64,000 nt of DNA, taken from NCBI RefSeq assembly GCF_001905095.1, contig NZ_LWLS01000013.1:1-64000 (forward strand), in the 5' to 3' direction. This document shows, one piece after another, positions 1-7,680 of this stretch; the stretch's first letter is position 1; every line of letters starts with the position of its first letter. This DNA is from Micromonospora sp. CB01531 (lineage in GTDB: Bacteria; Actinomycetota; Actinomycetes; Mycobacteriales; Micromonosporaceae). Under the pieces are notes generated by a model. That model was given only the letters and a program-made list of their open reading frames with translations, had not been told where the DNA came from and did not search any database. Position numbers and translations under genes: made by a program.

Positions 1-499
1 CCGCCTCGGCGTGCCGCGCCCCCGCCACGGCCCGGGCGGCCTCCGCCTCGGCCCGCTCGGCCCGCTGCCGGGCCGTGTCCCGTTCGGCGGCCGCCGCCTG
101 GGCGTCCTGGCGGGCGCGGGCGGCGGCCGCGGCAGCGTCCTCGCCGTCGCGGCGGGCGTCGTCGCGTTCGGTGTGCGCGGCCGCGACCTGGGCGGCCGTC
201 TCGGCACGGACCAGGGCGACCTGCCGCTCCACCCCGGCCGGGGACAGCTCGGCGTGCAGCGCCTCGGTGAGGCTCTCGACGATCTGGTCGAGCCGGTCGA
301 CCGCCTCCCAGGTGCGGGCCACCTGCCCGGGCAGGCCGGGAGCGTTGCGGTGGCGCATCCGGGAGTTACGGGAAGCCCGCTGGCAGGCGCCGTCGTTGTC
401 CCGGCAGTAGCGGAACGGGCGGCCGGCGCCGGCACGCTGCGGCACCTCCCGTCCACAGTGCGCGCAGGGGCGGGTGTCGGGGGTGGGGTGGGCGTCCAT
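1..499 (-). CDS. Zinc-finger-like coiled-coil protein, C-terminus cut by window edge
   Basis: Partial gene reading leftwards from an ATG at 499; the C-terminus lies outside the window. The first 40 residues hold a CAHCG pair followed by a later single Cys in CRDNDGAC, resembling a small zinc-binding head. From about residue 60 onwards the chain is almost all Ala, Arg, Glu, Gln and Asp in long heptad-like runs, so a long coiled coil is predicted. No catalytic motif is visible in the part seen. I do not recognise a named family; similar layouts (zinc knuckle plus Ala/Glu/Arg coiled coil) are common hypothetical proteins in actinomycetes. The opposite strand is also open here, but only as low-complexity sequence. 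Confidence 0.6.
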   Translation of the reverse strand, partial: MDAHPTPDTRPCAHCGREVPQRAGAGRPFRYCRDNDGACQRASRNSRMRHRNAPGLPGQVARTWEAVDRLDQIVESLTEALHAELSPAGVERQVALVRAETAAQVAAAHTERDDARRDGEDAAAAAARARQDAQAAAAERDTARQRAERAEAEAARAVAGARHAEA

Positions 500-568
500 C
501 GGGGCGAAGTGTAGTGACCGGGCCGGGCGGCACGGCGGGCCGCGCCGGCGGCGGGTAGGTTGCCGGAC

Positions 569-1078
569 ATGCCTGTCTCGCCGTACGTCGCGCGGCTGCG
601 CCAGCACATCGGACACGACCTGCTCATGCTCTACGGGGTCAGCGCGGTGGTGACCGACGACGCCGGGCGGCTGCTGCTGGCCCGCCGCGGCGACAACGGC
701 CGCTGGTCGCTGCCCGCCGGGATGGTCGACCCGGGTGAGCAGCCGGCCGAGGCGCTGCTGCGCGAGGTATACGAGGAGACCGGGGTGCGGGTGGCGATCG
801 AGCGGGTCGGCGGGGTGGCCACCCATCCGGTGCGCTACCCGAACGGCGACACCTGCGAGTACCTCAACGTGTGGTTCCGCTGCCGGGCGGTCGGCGGCGT
901 CGCCACCGCCGACGGCGACGAGTCCGTCGCGGTCGGCTGGTTCGACCGGACCGACCTGCCGGAGCTGGACGACTGGAGCCGGCTGCGGATCGACACGGCG
1001 CTGCGCGAACCGGCGCGGGCCTGGTACGCCGCGCCGGGTGAGCGGCACCCGGGGCTCACCGGGCCCGACAACCTCTGA
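569..1078 (+). CDS. NUDIX hydrolase
   Basis: A 169-residue NUDIX-fold pyrophosphohydrolase of the cytosolic house-cleaning type; the substrate (an NDP-linked compound) cannot be told from sequence. The NUDIX box runs from about residue 51 to 73: a Gly, then Glu five residues later, then REVYEETG, which supplies the metal-binding glutamates. The start is the ATG at 569; an in-frame TTG at 560 would add only three residues. It is transcribed towards the LysE-type gene and the two stop codons are about 40 bases apart. The family call is firm; the substrate is open. Confidence 0.9.
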   Translation: MPVSPYVARLRQHIGHDLLMLYGVSAVVTDDAGRLLLARRGDNGRWSLPAGMVDPGEQPAEALLREVYEETGVRVAIERVGGVATHPVRYPNGDTCEYLNVWFRCRAVGGVATADGDESVAVGWFDRTDLPELDDWSRLRIDTALREPARAWYAAPGERHPGLTGPDNL

Positions 1079-1115
1079 CCGTGCGCCGTCCGGCGGCGCC
1101 GGCCGCGTGTACCGG

Positions 1116-1766
1116 TCAGGGGGTGGCGACGGCGGCGCGGGACCGGTCCGCGGCGATGCGGACCGCGAGCCCGGCCAGCACGCTGCCCATCACGTACCGC
1201 TGCGCCCGCTCCCACGCCGGCCGGCGGGTCAGGAACGACGACACCGTGCCGGCGGTGAGCACGATCAGCCCGTTGACCGTCAGCGCGATGCTGATCTGGG
1301 TCAGCCCCAGCAGCAGGCTCTGCACCGCCACGTGACCGCGCGCCGGGTCGATGAACTGCGGCAGCAGCGACACGTACAGAATGGCGATCTTCGGGTTCAG
1401 CAGGTTGGTGACCAGGCCCATGGTGAACAGCCGGCGGGGGCGGTCCGGCGGCAGCGCCGTGGGCGTGAACGCCGACCGGCCGCCCGGGCGCAGCGTCCGC
1501 CAGGCCAGCCACAGCAGGTACGCCGCCCCGGCCAGCTTCACCGCCACGTACAGCGGCGGCACCAGCACGAACACCGTGGCGATCCCGGCGACCGCCGCGA
1601 CCAGGTAGACCAGGAAGCCGGCGGCCACCCCGAGCAGCGAGATCAGCCCGGCCCGCCGGCCCTGGGCGACCGACCGGGACACCAGGTAGACCATGTTCGG
1701 GCCGGGGGTGAGCACCAGGCCCAACGCCACCAGGCCGATACCCACCAACGCTCCGGTTGTGACCAT
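1116..1766 (-). CDS. LysE/RhtB family amino-acid exporter
   Basis: A 216-residue integral membrane protein with about six hydrophobic segments and the N-terminal LTPGPNM signature typical of LysE/RhtB exporters, which expel amino acids or homoserine-lactone-like compounds across the cytoplasmic membrane. NLLNPK in the middle (about residue 120) is the second conserved loop of this family. Length matches the family norm of about 205-220. It starts at an ATG at 1766 and is divergent from the acetyltransferase gene at 1955, so the 190 bases between carry both promoters. The substrate is unknown. Confidence 0.9.
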   Translation of the reverse strand: MVTTGALVGIGLVALGLVLTPGPNMVYLVSRSVAQGRRAGLISLLGVAAGFLVYLVAAVAGIATVFVLVPPLYVAVKLAGAAYLLWLAWRTLRPGGRSAFTPTALPPDRPRRLFTMGLVTNLLNPKIAILYVSLLPQFIDPARGHVAVQSLLLGLTQISIALTVNGLIVLTAGTVSSFLTRRPAWERAQRYVMGSVLAGLAVRIAADRSRAAVATP

Positions 1767-1954
1767 GACGCCCCCGTTCCGGTGAATCTGCCGATGACCC
1801 TACGCCGGGCGGTCGCGGCCGGAGCCGGTGGACAGTGACCGTCCCACCCGTCGGGCCGGGCTGCTGTGACATCCGGCGGTGCAGGCGTCCAGGACGCCGA
1901 AGAAGATGATCGACCCGATTCCGGCGGGCGGGACCGAGGCGCGAGAATGCGGGC

Positions 1955-2503
1955 ATGTCCATGGTCCTGCGCGCCGCCGCCACGGCCACCGCCCCCGCAC
2001 TCGTGCTCCGGCCGTGGCGCGCCGGCGACGCCGAGGCCCTGCTGGCGGCGTACCGGGACCCGGTGCTGCGCAGCTGGACCCGGTTTCCGGTCACCACCAC
2101 CGCGGACGCCCGGACGTTCCTGCGCCGGGCCCGGCAGGGCTGGGCGGCCGGCCGCCGGTTCAGCTTCGCCGTGCTGGAGCCGGAGCCGGACGGGGAGCGG
2201 CTGGTGGCGAACGTGGTGCTCAAGGAGATCACCCCCGGCCGCCCGTACGCCGAGGTCGGCTACTGGACCGCGGCGCCCGCCCGCGGTCGCGGGGTCGCGC
2301 CCCGCGCGGTCACCGCGGTCAGCGACTGGGCCTTCGCCCGCTTCGCCGCCGGCGGGCTGACCCACCTCGAGCTGCTGCACCAGGTGGACAACCTGGCCTC
2401 CTGCCGGGTGGCGGAGAAGAGCGGGTACGCCTTCCAGGAGGTGCTGCCCGCCCGGCCCCCGTTCCCCCGTGACGGGCACCGGCACGTGCGCTGGCACCGC
2501 TGA
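1955..2503 (+). CDS. GNAT N-acetyltransferase, RimJ/RimL type
   Basis: A 182-residue GCN5-related acetyltransferase. The N-terminal LVLRPWRAGDAEAL is the usual RimJ/RimL beginning, and ARGRGVAPRA (about 109-118) is the pyrophosphate-binding loop for acetyl-CoA. HQVDNLASCRVAEKSGY is the conserved beta6/helix segment that closes the cofactor site. RimJ/RimL-type enzymes acetylate protein N-termini or small amines such as antibiotics; the substrate here is unknown. It starts with ATG at 1955. Confidence 0.88.
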   Translation: MSMVLRAAATATAPALVLRPWRAGDAEALLAAYRDPVLRSWTRFPVTTTADARTFLRRARQGWAAGRRFSFAVLEPEPDGERLVANVVLKEITPGRPYAEVGYWTAAPARGRGVAPRAVTAVSDWAFARFAAGGLTHLELLHQVDNLASCRVAEKSGYAFQEVLPARPPFPRDGHRHVRWHR

Positions 2504-2596
2504 CCCTGCTGGAGGCCGGGCGGGAATGGTCCGCCACCGGTCGGCGCTGACCTCGCCGGGGAGCGGCGGATACGGTGGGAGCGGGAGGTGACGGCG

Positions 2597-3085
2597 GTGA
2601 CAACCAGCTGGGATGCGGCGGTCGAGGCGCAGATCCGCTCGGCCCAGGAGCGCGGCGAGTTCGACAACCTGCCCGGCGCCGGCAAGCCGATCCCCGGGCG
2701 GGGTCTGCCCTACGACGAGTCGTGGTGGATCAAGAGCTTCCTGGAGCGCGAGCGGATCCCGGGCGACCTGCTGCTGCCCACCCCCTTGCAGCTGCGACGC
2801 CGGGTGGAGCGGCTGCCCGGCGAGGTGCGGGACCTGCCGACCGAGGACTTGGTGCGGGCGGCGGTCACCGCGCTGAACCGGGAGATCGTGGACTTCCTGC
2901 GCGCGCCGAGCGGACCCCGGGTGGTGGTCCGCCCCGTCAACGTCGAGGAGACCGTCCGGGTCTGGCGGGAGGAACGCGCACGGGCCGCCGCCGAGCGGAT
3001 CGCGGCCGCCGCGACGGCGGACAGCGCGGGCGTCCCGGTCCGCGGGCAGCGCCGACGTCGGCGGCTGCCCTGGCGCCGCCGCTGA
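2597..3085 (+). CDS. DUF1992 (DnaJ-homologue subfamily C member 28 domain) protein
   Basis: A protein of about 162 residues with the DUF1992 core: SAQERGEFDNLPGAGKP followed by DESWWIKSFLERE is diagnostic for this conserved, uncharacterised domain also found in eukaryotic DNAJC28. The C-terminus is Arg-rich and may be nucleic-acid binding or simply disordered. Two GTG starts compete (2588 and 2597). The sequence GGGAGGTG at 2583-2590 sits six bases before the second, so I favour 2597. It is followed after seven bases by the convergent mycothiol-type gene. Confidence 0.85.
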   Translation: MTTSWDAAVEAQIRSAQERGEFDNLPGAGKPIPGRGLPYDESWWIKSFLERERIPGDLLLPTPLQLRRRVERLPGEVRDLPTEDLVRAAVTALNREIVDFLRAPSGPRVVVRPVNVEETVRVWREERARAAAERIAAAATADSAGVPVRGQRRRRRLPWRRR

Positions 3086-3092
3086 CCCTGCC

Positions 3093-3668
3093 TCAGCCGA
3101 GTGCGGCCCGCCAGGTCCACGCGGTGCGCCGCGGCCGGTCGCCGAGCCGTGCCCGGCCGGTCATCCAGAGCAGCACCGCGACGGGGTCGCCGTCCGGCGC
3201 GTCCGGGAACAGCCGGCCCAGCACCCCGGCGCACAGCTGTGGTGGTGGCGACCAGTCCAGCCCGAGGCCGCCGGTGATGTCCCGGCCGTGCAGCAGGGTC
3301 TCGGCGACGCCCATCGCCGCGAAGCCGCCCGGGTCGCACGGTCCCCAGTGCCAGGCGCGGCTGCCGGGGGCGGCGGTGTCGACGGCGGCAGCGAGCAACC
3401 CGGCGGCCGCGCCGATCACGGTCAGCAGGTGGGCCGGGGTCGCGTCGGCGCGTACCCGCAGGTCGAGGGGGAGGTAGCCGTCGGCCGGCAGGCCGGTCAG
3501 CTGCGCCGCGTAGGCGAGCAGGTCGTGGGCGACGTGCGCCGCAGTCGTCCAGCAGGTCCACTCCAGGTCTGCCGCCGGCACGGTCCAGTCGCGGTCCACG
3601 GCGGGCCGCAGCACCCGCGTCATCTCGGCGGCGGCGCTGCGGACGTCCGCCGCGGTCATCCCCGGCAT
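3093..3668 (-). CDS. Mycothiol-dependent maleylpyruvate isomerase-fold (DinB superfamily) protein
   Basis: About 191 residues. The four-helix DinB/MDMPI fold is indicated by AAHVAHDLLAYA in helix 2 and ETLLHGRDI in helix 4, which provide metal-ligand His and Glu residues at the usual spacing. Family members in actinomycetes are mycothiol-dependent transferases or isomerases; the actual reaction here is not determined. In-frame starts are GTG 3683, ATG 3668 and ATG 3659. I chose 3668 because an AGGA lies just upstream. It sits head-to-tail behind the erythromycin-esterase-family gene with a 25-base gap and may be co-transcribed. Confidence 0.82.
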   Translation of the reverse strand: MPGMTAADVRSAAAEMTRVLRPAVDRDWTVPAADLEWTCWTTAAHVAHDLLAYAAQLTGLPADGYLPLDLRVRADATPAHLLTVIGAAAGLLAAAVDTAAPGSRAWHWGPCDPGGFAAMGVAETLLHGRDITGGLGLDWSPPPQLCAGVLGRLFPDAPDGDPVAVLLWMTGRARLGDRPRRTAWTWRAALG

Positions 3669-3693
3669 GTGTCCTGTGGGCACCGGGCTGATC

Positions 3694-4896
3694 CTAGTTC
3701 CGCGGGGCGTCCTTCACGAACACGATCCCGTCGTTGCTGGCCAGCTGGGCCGGGTCCAGCGGGGCGTAGCCGAACCAGGGGGACACCCGGCGAGCGGGCG
3801 TCACGTCGCCGAGAGAATCGGCCAGTCGGCGGGCGTCGACGACGTACCGGTCCTGCGGGAGCGCGTACAGGAGCCCTTCGATGGTGTCCGGGGGTGGGGT
3901 CTGCACACCGTGGTGGCGGATCGTGCCGAGCGCCGTGGCCAGGAAGGCGTACGCCTCTTTCAGTTGGAGGCTGACGATCGCCCCGGCGCTCCACCACTGC
4001 ACCGGTCCCTGCCACATCTGCATCGTGCTCTTGTCCCGCTGCAGATGTGCGTTGTGGGCGTAGACAAGCGCCGGGCTGCGTTCGGCGAGGGCCAAGAGGT
4101 TGGCGGCCATCATCGAATCCCGCACGCCGAGCAGCCATGCCATGCGCCTCGGTGCCGTGTCGGCCATCCAGAAGTGGTAGCGCAGCAGGCCGGTGGCGGT
4201 GCGCCCGTACATGCGGGCCCGGTCCCAGTCGTCGGGTGAGGACGCCGCGATCAGGTGGGGCGTCTGCGCGTCGAGCAGGGCTACCAGGTCGTCGGCGAGC
4301 AGTCGCAGCTGGGTGGCCTCGGGCGTCTGCCCCACGGACTGGGACGGGTCCATCATGGCGGCGGGATTGGTCCACCGGTCGTCCGCGCCGAGCAGACGGT
4401 CGAGCGTTTCCGCGGTGCAGCGCAGCAGGTCGGCGTCCACCCGGGCGGTGAGGTAGGAGTGGAGTGCGGTGAGGGCCTGCCGGGGGCTCGCGGCGCCGGT
4501 GATCTCCAGCGGGCCGTCGAAACCGGCGAAGCGCACCTGCTCGGACGCGGGCCGGCCGTCGTTGTACGCCCGCATCCAGCGCACCAGTTCACGGTTGGCC
4601 GCGAAGGCGCCCCAGTCGTGGCTGAAGCCACGCTCCATGACCTCGTCGAGGGTGCCCGTGCCGGACGTGACGTAGTCGTCCACGACCAAGCCCATCACGC
4701 AGTCGCTCTCGATCGAGATGGTCCGGTAGCCCTCCTGCTCGACGAGTTGCCGGAAGAGATCGTTGCGCACCTCGAGCAGAACGTCCTCGCCGTGGGTGGG
4801 CTCACCCAGGGCAAGCAGCCGCGGCCGGGCCGGGAGCAATCCCATGACGGTCGCGGCGTCAACGGCATGGGCGGTGTCTGTGATGCCAGCAGTCAT
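3694..4896 (-). CDS. Erythromycin esterase family protein
   Basis: A 400-residue member of the erythromycin esterase (EreA/EreB/EreC) superfamily. GEPTHG at residues 31-36 contains the family's conserved Glu and catalytic His, SIESDC near residue 60 holds the next conserved Glu, and YAHNAHLQRD near 280 is the second histidine motif. Characterised Ere enzymes hydrolyse the macrolactone ring of 14-membered macrolides, but many homologues have other or unknown substrates, so macrolide inactivation is inference. The context supports resistance: a TioE-type MerR gene is divergent from it and two ABC-F genes follow. No signal peptide is visible, so it should be cytosolic. Confidence 0.88.
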   Translation of the reverse strand: MTAGITDTAHAVDAATVMGLLPARPRLLALGEPTHGEDVLLEVRNDLFRQLVEQEGYRTISIESDCVMGLVVDDYVTSGTGTLDEVMERGFSHDWGAFAANRELVRWMRAYNDGRPASEQVRFAGFDGPLEITGAASPRQALTALHSYLTARVDADLLRCTAETLDRLLGADDRWTNPAAMMDPSQSVGQTPEATQLRLLADDLVALLDAQTPHLIAASSPDDWDRARMYGRTATGLLRYHFWMADTAPRRMAWLLGVRDSMMAANLLALAERSPALVYAHNAHLQRDKSTMQMWQGPVQWWSAGAIVSLQLKEAYAFLATALGTIRHHGVQTPPPDTIEGLLYALPQDRYVVDARRLADSLGDVTPARRVSPWFGYAPLDPAQLASNDGIVFVKDAPRN

Positions 4897-4901
4897 GCCA
4901 T

Positions 4902-4922
4902 CAACGGTATCGTTGAACCAAC
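4902..4922. promoter_or_regulatory. Candidate MerR-type operator between ere-like and tioE-like genes
   Basis: The 58-base divergent intergenic region holds two overlapping inverted repeats: CAACG-GTAT-CGTTG (4902-4915) and GTTG-AAC-CAAC (4912-4922). This is the only dyad symmetry between the two start codons, so it is the natural binding site for the adjacent two-domain MerR regulator. Binding is inferred. Confidence 0.5.
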
Positions 4923-4954
4923 TGTTGAAACTTCTCGGCGATATTGGCAGGACA

Positions 4955-5728
4955 GTGAGACGAAACCTTCAAGACAGCGGTCGGCTGAGGCCGGTTGACC
5001 TGGCGCGCGGGCACGGCCTGTCCACGCAGGCGATCAGGAACTACGAGGCGGCGGGCATCCTTCCGGGCGCGGAACGCACCCCGCACGGCTACCGCACCTA
5101 CACGCCGCTGCACGCGACCGCCCTGCAGGCGTTCCTCGCCCTCGTACCGGGACACGGCCACCAGACGGCCACGTCGATCATGCAGGCGGTCAACCGGGAC
5201 GCGACCGAGGAAGCGCTTCGGCTCATCGACGAGAGCCACGCCCAACTGCTCGACGACCGCCGCACCCTCCAGGCCGTCGAAGCCGCGCTGCACGACCTCA
5301 GTCCCGTACCGCCGGAACGCGGCGACACGTTCGTCGGCCCCCTGTCGAGAAGGCTCGGCATCCGCCCGGCCACCCTGCGCAAATGGGAACGCGCCGGCCT
5401 GGTCCAGCCGCGCCGCGATCCGCGGACCGGCTACCGGGTCTACAGCGCGGCCGACGTACGCGACGCCCTGCTGGCCCACCAGCTCAGGCGAGGCGGCTAC
5501 CTGCTGGAGCAGATCGCCCCGCTGATCGCCCAGGTCCGCTCCGCCGGAGGCGTCGCACCCCTGGAATTGATGCTGCGTGACTGGCGCGCCCGGCTCTCGG
5601 CCCGCAGCCGCGCCATGCTCACGGGCGCCGCCGCCCTGGACGCCTACCTTGGCTGCCGACCGGCTCCACCCGGAGGCCGGCCGAATGCCGCACCAGCAGC
5701 GCCGGGCCCCCTGCGGCCGGCCGGCTGA
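4955..5728 (+). CDS. TioE family MerR-type regulator with two helix-turn-helix domains
   Basis: A 257-residue transcription factor carrying two MerR DNA-binding modules. The first covers about residues 10-55 (PVDLARGHGLSTQAIRNYE, then GYRTYTP); the second is at about 125-175 (PLSRRLGIRPATLRKWERAG, then GYRVYSAADVRDA). This duplicated layout is that of TioE, first described in the thiocoraline cluster. The start is GTG 4955, with an AGGA a few bases upstream; the frame stays open further upstream without a better ribosome site. It is divergent from the ere-like gene and precedes the ABC-F genes, so it probably controls one or both. The inducer is unknown. Confidence 0.82.
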   Translation: MRRNLQDSGRLRPVDLARGHGLSTQAIRNYEAAGILPGAERTPHGYRTYTPLHATALQAFLALVPGHGHQTATSIMQAVNRDATEEALRLIDESHAQLLDDRRTLQAVEAALHDLSPVPPERGDTFVGPLSRRLGIRPATLRKWERAGLVQPRRDPRTGYRVYSAADVRDALLAHQLRRGGYLLEQIAPLIAQVRSAGGVAPLELMLRDWRARLSARSRAMLTGAAALDAYLGCRPAPPGGRPNAAPAAPGPLRPAG

Positions 5729-5803
5729 TCCGTCGTGTCTCCGGTCCCCGCCCGCTGCTGTTAGAGTGGTGGCGACGTTGATCGTTTGTTGAGGAGACCA
5801 GAC

Positions 5804-5833
5804 ATGGTGGTGGACGACGACATCTCCGGGTGA
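5804..5833 (+). CDS. Nine-residue leader peptide upstream of ABC-F gene
   Basis: A short frame, MVVDDDISG, with GAGGAG at 5791-5796 placed seven bases before the ATG. It ends with TGA inside the loop of a perfect 7-bp hairpin (5824-5830 with 5836-5842). It lies 134 bases upstream of the ABC-F start, with further hairpins between. Drug-induced stalling on such leaders is the established switch for many ribosome-protection and methylation genes (erm, and ABC-F genes such as vga and msr); its use here is inferred. It is far too short to be found by length-based gene calling. Confidence 0.6.
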   Translation: MVVDDDISG

Positions 5834-5946
5834 TACCCGGAGCCGACAGGCCACCGGCCCGGCGCGTGGAAGCGCCGCCGACGTGGCCTTGCTGTCGTCC
5901 CCTCTTTCCCTGTCTGCCGCCGGGGCAGAAGTGTCTTCCCTGCCCC
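5824..5946 (+). promoter_or_regulatory. Attenuator-like RNA leader of the first ABC-F gene
   Basis: Three ordered structures are visible. (1) A perfect 7-bp stem, 5824-5830 with 5836-5842, whose loop contains the leader peptide stop. (2) A long interrupted stem, CGACAG plus GCCAC (5844-5854) with GTGGC plus CTGTCG (5883-5897), enclosing a GGCGC/GCGCC hairpin and followed by a pyrimidine run (TCCCCTCTTTCCCT). (3) GGGGCAG at 5922-5928, which can pair either with CTGCC at 5914-5918 or with CTGCCCC at 5940-5946. The two pairings of (3) exclude each other. This is the expected architecture of a translation-coupled attenuator. Confidence 0.55.
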
Positions 5947-5966
5947 CTCATCACGAGGTCACCTCC

Positions 5967-7601
5967 ATGTCCGACGTCTCCATCGTCTGCTCGAACCTGT
6001 CCTTCAGCTGGCCCGACGACACTCCCGTCTTCCAGGACCTGTCCTTCACCGTCGGCGCCGGCCGCACCGGCCTCGTCGCGCCCAACGGCACCGGCAAGAG
6101 CACGCTGCTCAAGCTCATCGCCGGTGAACTGCGGCCCGACACCGGGTCGGTCTCCGTGACCGGCACCCTCGGCTATCTCCCGCAGAGCCTCCCCCTGACG
6201 GGCGACCTCACGGTCGCCGAGGTGCTGGGCGTCGCCGCGATCATCCAGGCCATCGACGCCGTGGAGTCCGGGGACGTCGACGAGAAGCACTTCACCACCA
6301 TCGGCGACGACTGGGACATCGAGGAACGCACCCGCGCCCAGCTCGACCGCCTCGGCCTGGCCGACCTCACCCTGGACCGCAGCCTGAGCACCCTCAGCGG
6401 CGGCCAGGTCATCTCCCTCGGTCTCGCCGCCCAGTTGCTGAAGCGGCCCGACGTGCTGCTGCTCGACGAGCCCACCAACAACCTCGACCTCGACGCCCGG
6501 CACAAGCTCTACGACGTGCTGGAGGACTTCACCGGCTTGCTGCTCCTGGTCAGCCACGACCGCGCCCTGCTCGACCGCATGGAACGCATCGCCGAACTCG
6601 ACCGTGGCGAACTGCGCTTCTACGGCGGCAACTTCACCGAGTACGAGGAGACCGTGCGGGCCGAGCAGGAAGCCGCCGAGAAGAACGTCCGCAACGCCGA
6701 GCAGGAGCTGAAGCGGGAGAAGCGGGAGATGCAGCAGGCCCGCGAGCGCGCCGAACGCCGGCAGAGCAACGCCGCCCGCAACCTGAAGAGCGCCGGCCTG
6801 CCCCGCATCTTCGCCGGCACCATGAAGCGGGGCGCGCAGGAGTCCGCGGGCCGGGCGGGCCAGATGCACGCCAACCGGGTCAGCGAGGCGAAGGCCCGGC
6901 TGGACGAGGCCGGGCGTGCGCTGCGCGAGGAACAGAGCATCACGCTGGCCCTGCCGGAGACCAACGTGCCCGCCGGACGCACCCTGTTCCTCGGCGAGCA
7001 GCTCCGCGTCCGCCTCGGCGACCGGGACGTGTTCGCCGGCCAGGGCGTCGACCTGACCGTCCGGGGCCCGGAGCGCATCGCGTTGACCGGTCCCAACGGT
7101 GCCGGCAAGAGCACCCTGCTGCGTCTGATCAACGGCGACCTGACACCGCAGAGCGGCGAGATCAAGCGGGCCGACGGCCGCATCGCCTACCTCTCGCAGC
7201 GCCTCGACCTGCTGGACGTGGACCGTACGGTCGCCGAGAACTTCGCCGACTACGCCCCGCAGCGTCCGGAGGCCGAGCGAATGAACCTGCTCGCCCGCTT
7301 CCTCTTCCGGGGGCCCCGCGCCCATCTGCCCGTCGGGGTGCTCTCCGGAGGCGAGCGGCTGCGCGCCACCCTGGCCTGTGTGCTGTGCGCGGAACCAGCT
7401 CCGCACCTGCTGCTCCTAGACGAGCCGACGAACAACCTCGACCTGGTCAGCGCGGGCCAGTTGGAGAGCGCCCTGAACTCGTACCAGGGGGCCTTCGTGG
7501 TGGTCAGCCACGACGAACGGTTCCTGCGCGACATCGGCGTGAACCGGTGGCTGCGGCTGGCCGACGGCGTGCTGAAGGAGACGGGGGCCCCTGAGGTGTG
7601 A
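5967..7601 (+). CDS. ABC-F family ATPase (ribosomal-protection type)
   Basis: A 544-residue protein with two ABC ATPase domains and no membrane segments. Domain 1 has APNGTGKST (about 36-44), LSGGQ and [11 protein letters not shown]; domain 2 has GPNGAGKST (about 370), LSGGE and [11 protein letters not shown]. Between them lies a long charged helical linker (about 225-310) of the type that reaches the ribosomal P-site tRNA in ABC-F proteins. These proteins act on the ribosome, either in translation or by displacing antibiotics. ATG 5967 follows GAGGTC at 5955-5960. The attenuator leader and the neighbouring Ere and TioE genes favour resistance over a housekeeping EttA-like role. Confidence 0.88.
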   Translation: MSDVSIVCSNLSFSWPDDTPVFQDLSFTVGAGRTGLVAPNGTGKSTLLKLIAGELRPDTGSVSVTGTLGYLPQSLPLTGDLTVAEVLGVAAIIQAIDAVESGDVDEKHFTTIGDDWDIEERTRAQLDRLGLADLTLDRSLSTLSGGQVISLGLAAQLLKRPDVLLLDEPTNNLDLDARHKLYDVLEDFTGLLLLVSHDRALLDRMERIAELDRGELRFYGGNFTEYEETVRAEQEAAEKNVRNAEQELKREKREMQQARERAERRQSNAARNLKSAGLPRIFAGTMKRGAQESAGRAGQMHANRVSEAKARLDEAGRALREEQSITLALPETNVPAGRTLFLGEQLRVRLGDRDVFAGQGVDLTVRGPERIALTGPNGAGKSTLLRLINGDLTPQSGEIKRADGRIAYLSQRLDLLDVDRTVAENFADYAPQRPEAERMNLLARFLFRGPRAHLPVGVLSGGERLRATLACVLCAEPAPHLLLLDEPTNNLDLVSAGQLESALNSYQGAFVVVSHDERFLRDIGVNRWLRLADGVLKETGAPEV

Positions 7602-7680
7602 GCCGCCGGCGTGTCGACCTGGCCCGTGTCCGAGGCATACCGCCCCGCGGGCCGCGCACCGATCACGTTGGACGGATCCC

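Noticed and set aside
11..514. Plus-strand open frames at the left edge
   Set aside because: Gly/Arg/Ala low-complexity translation; the minus strand gives a Cys-containing head and a regular coiled coil with an ATG start.
1075..1119. Inverted repeat CTGACCG/CGGTCAG linking the stops of the NUDIX and LysE genes
   Set aside because: The arms are only seven bases with a 31-base gap, and they partly consist of the two stop codons, so it may be chance.
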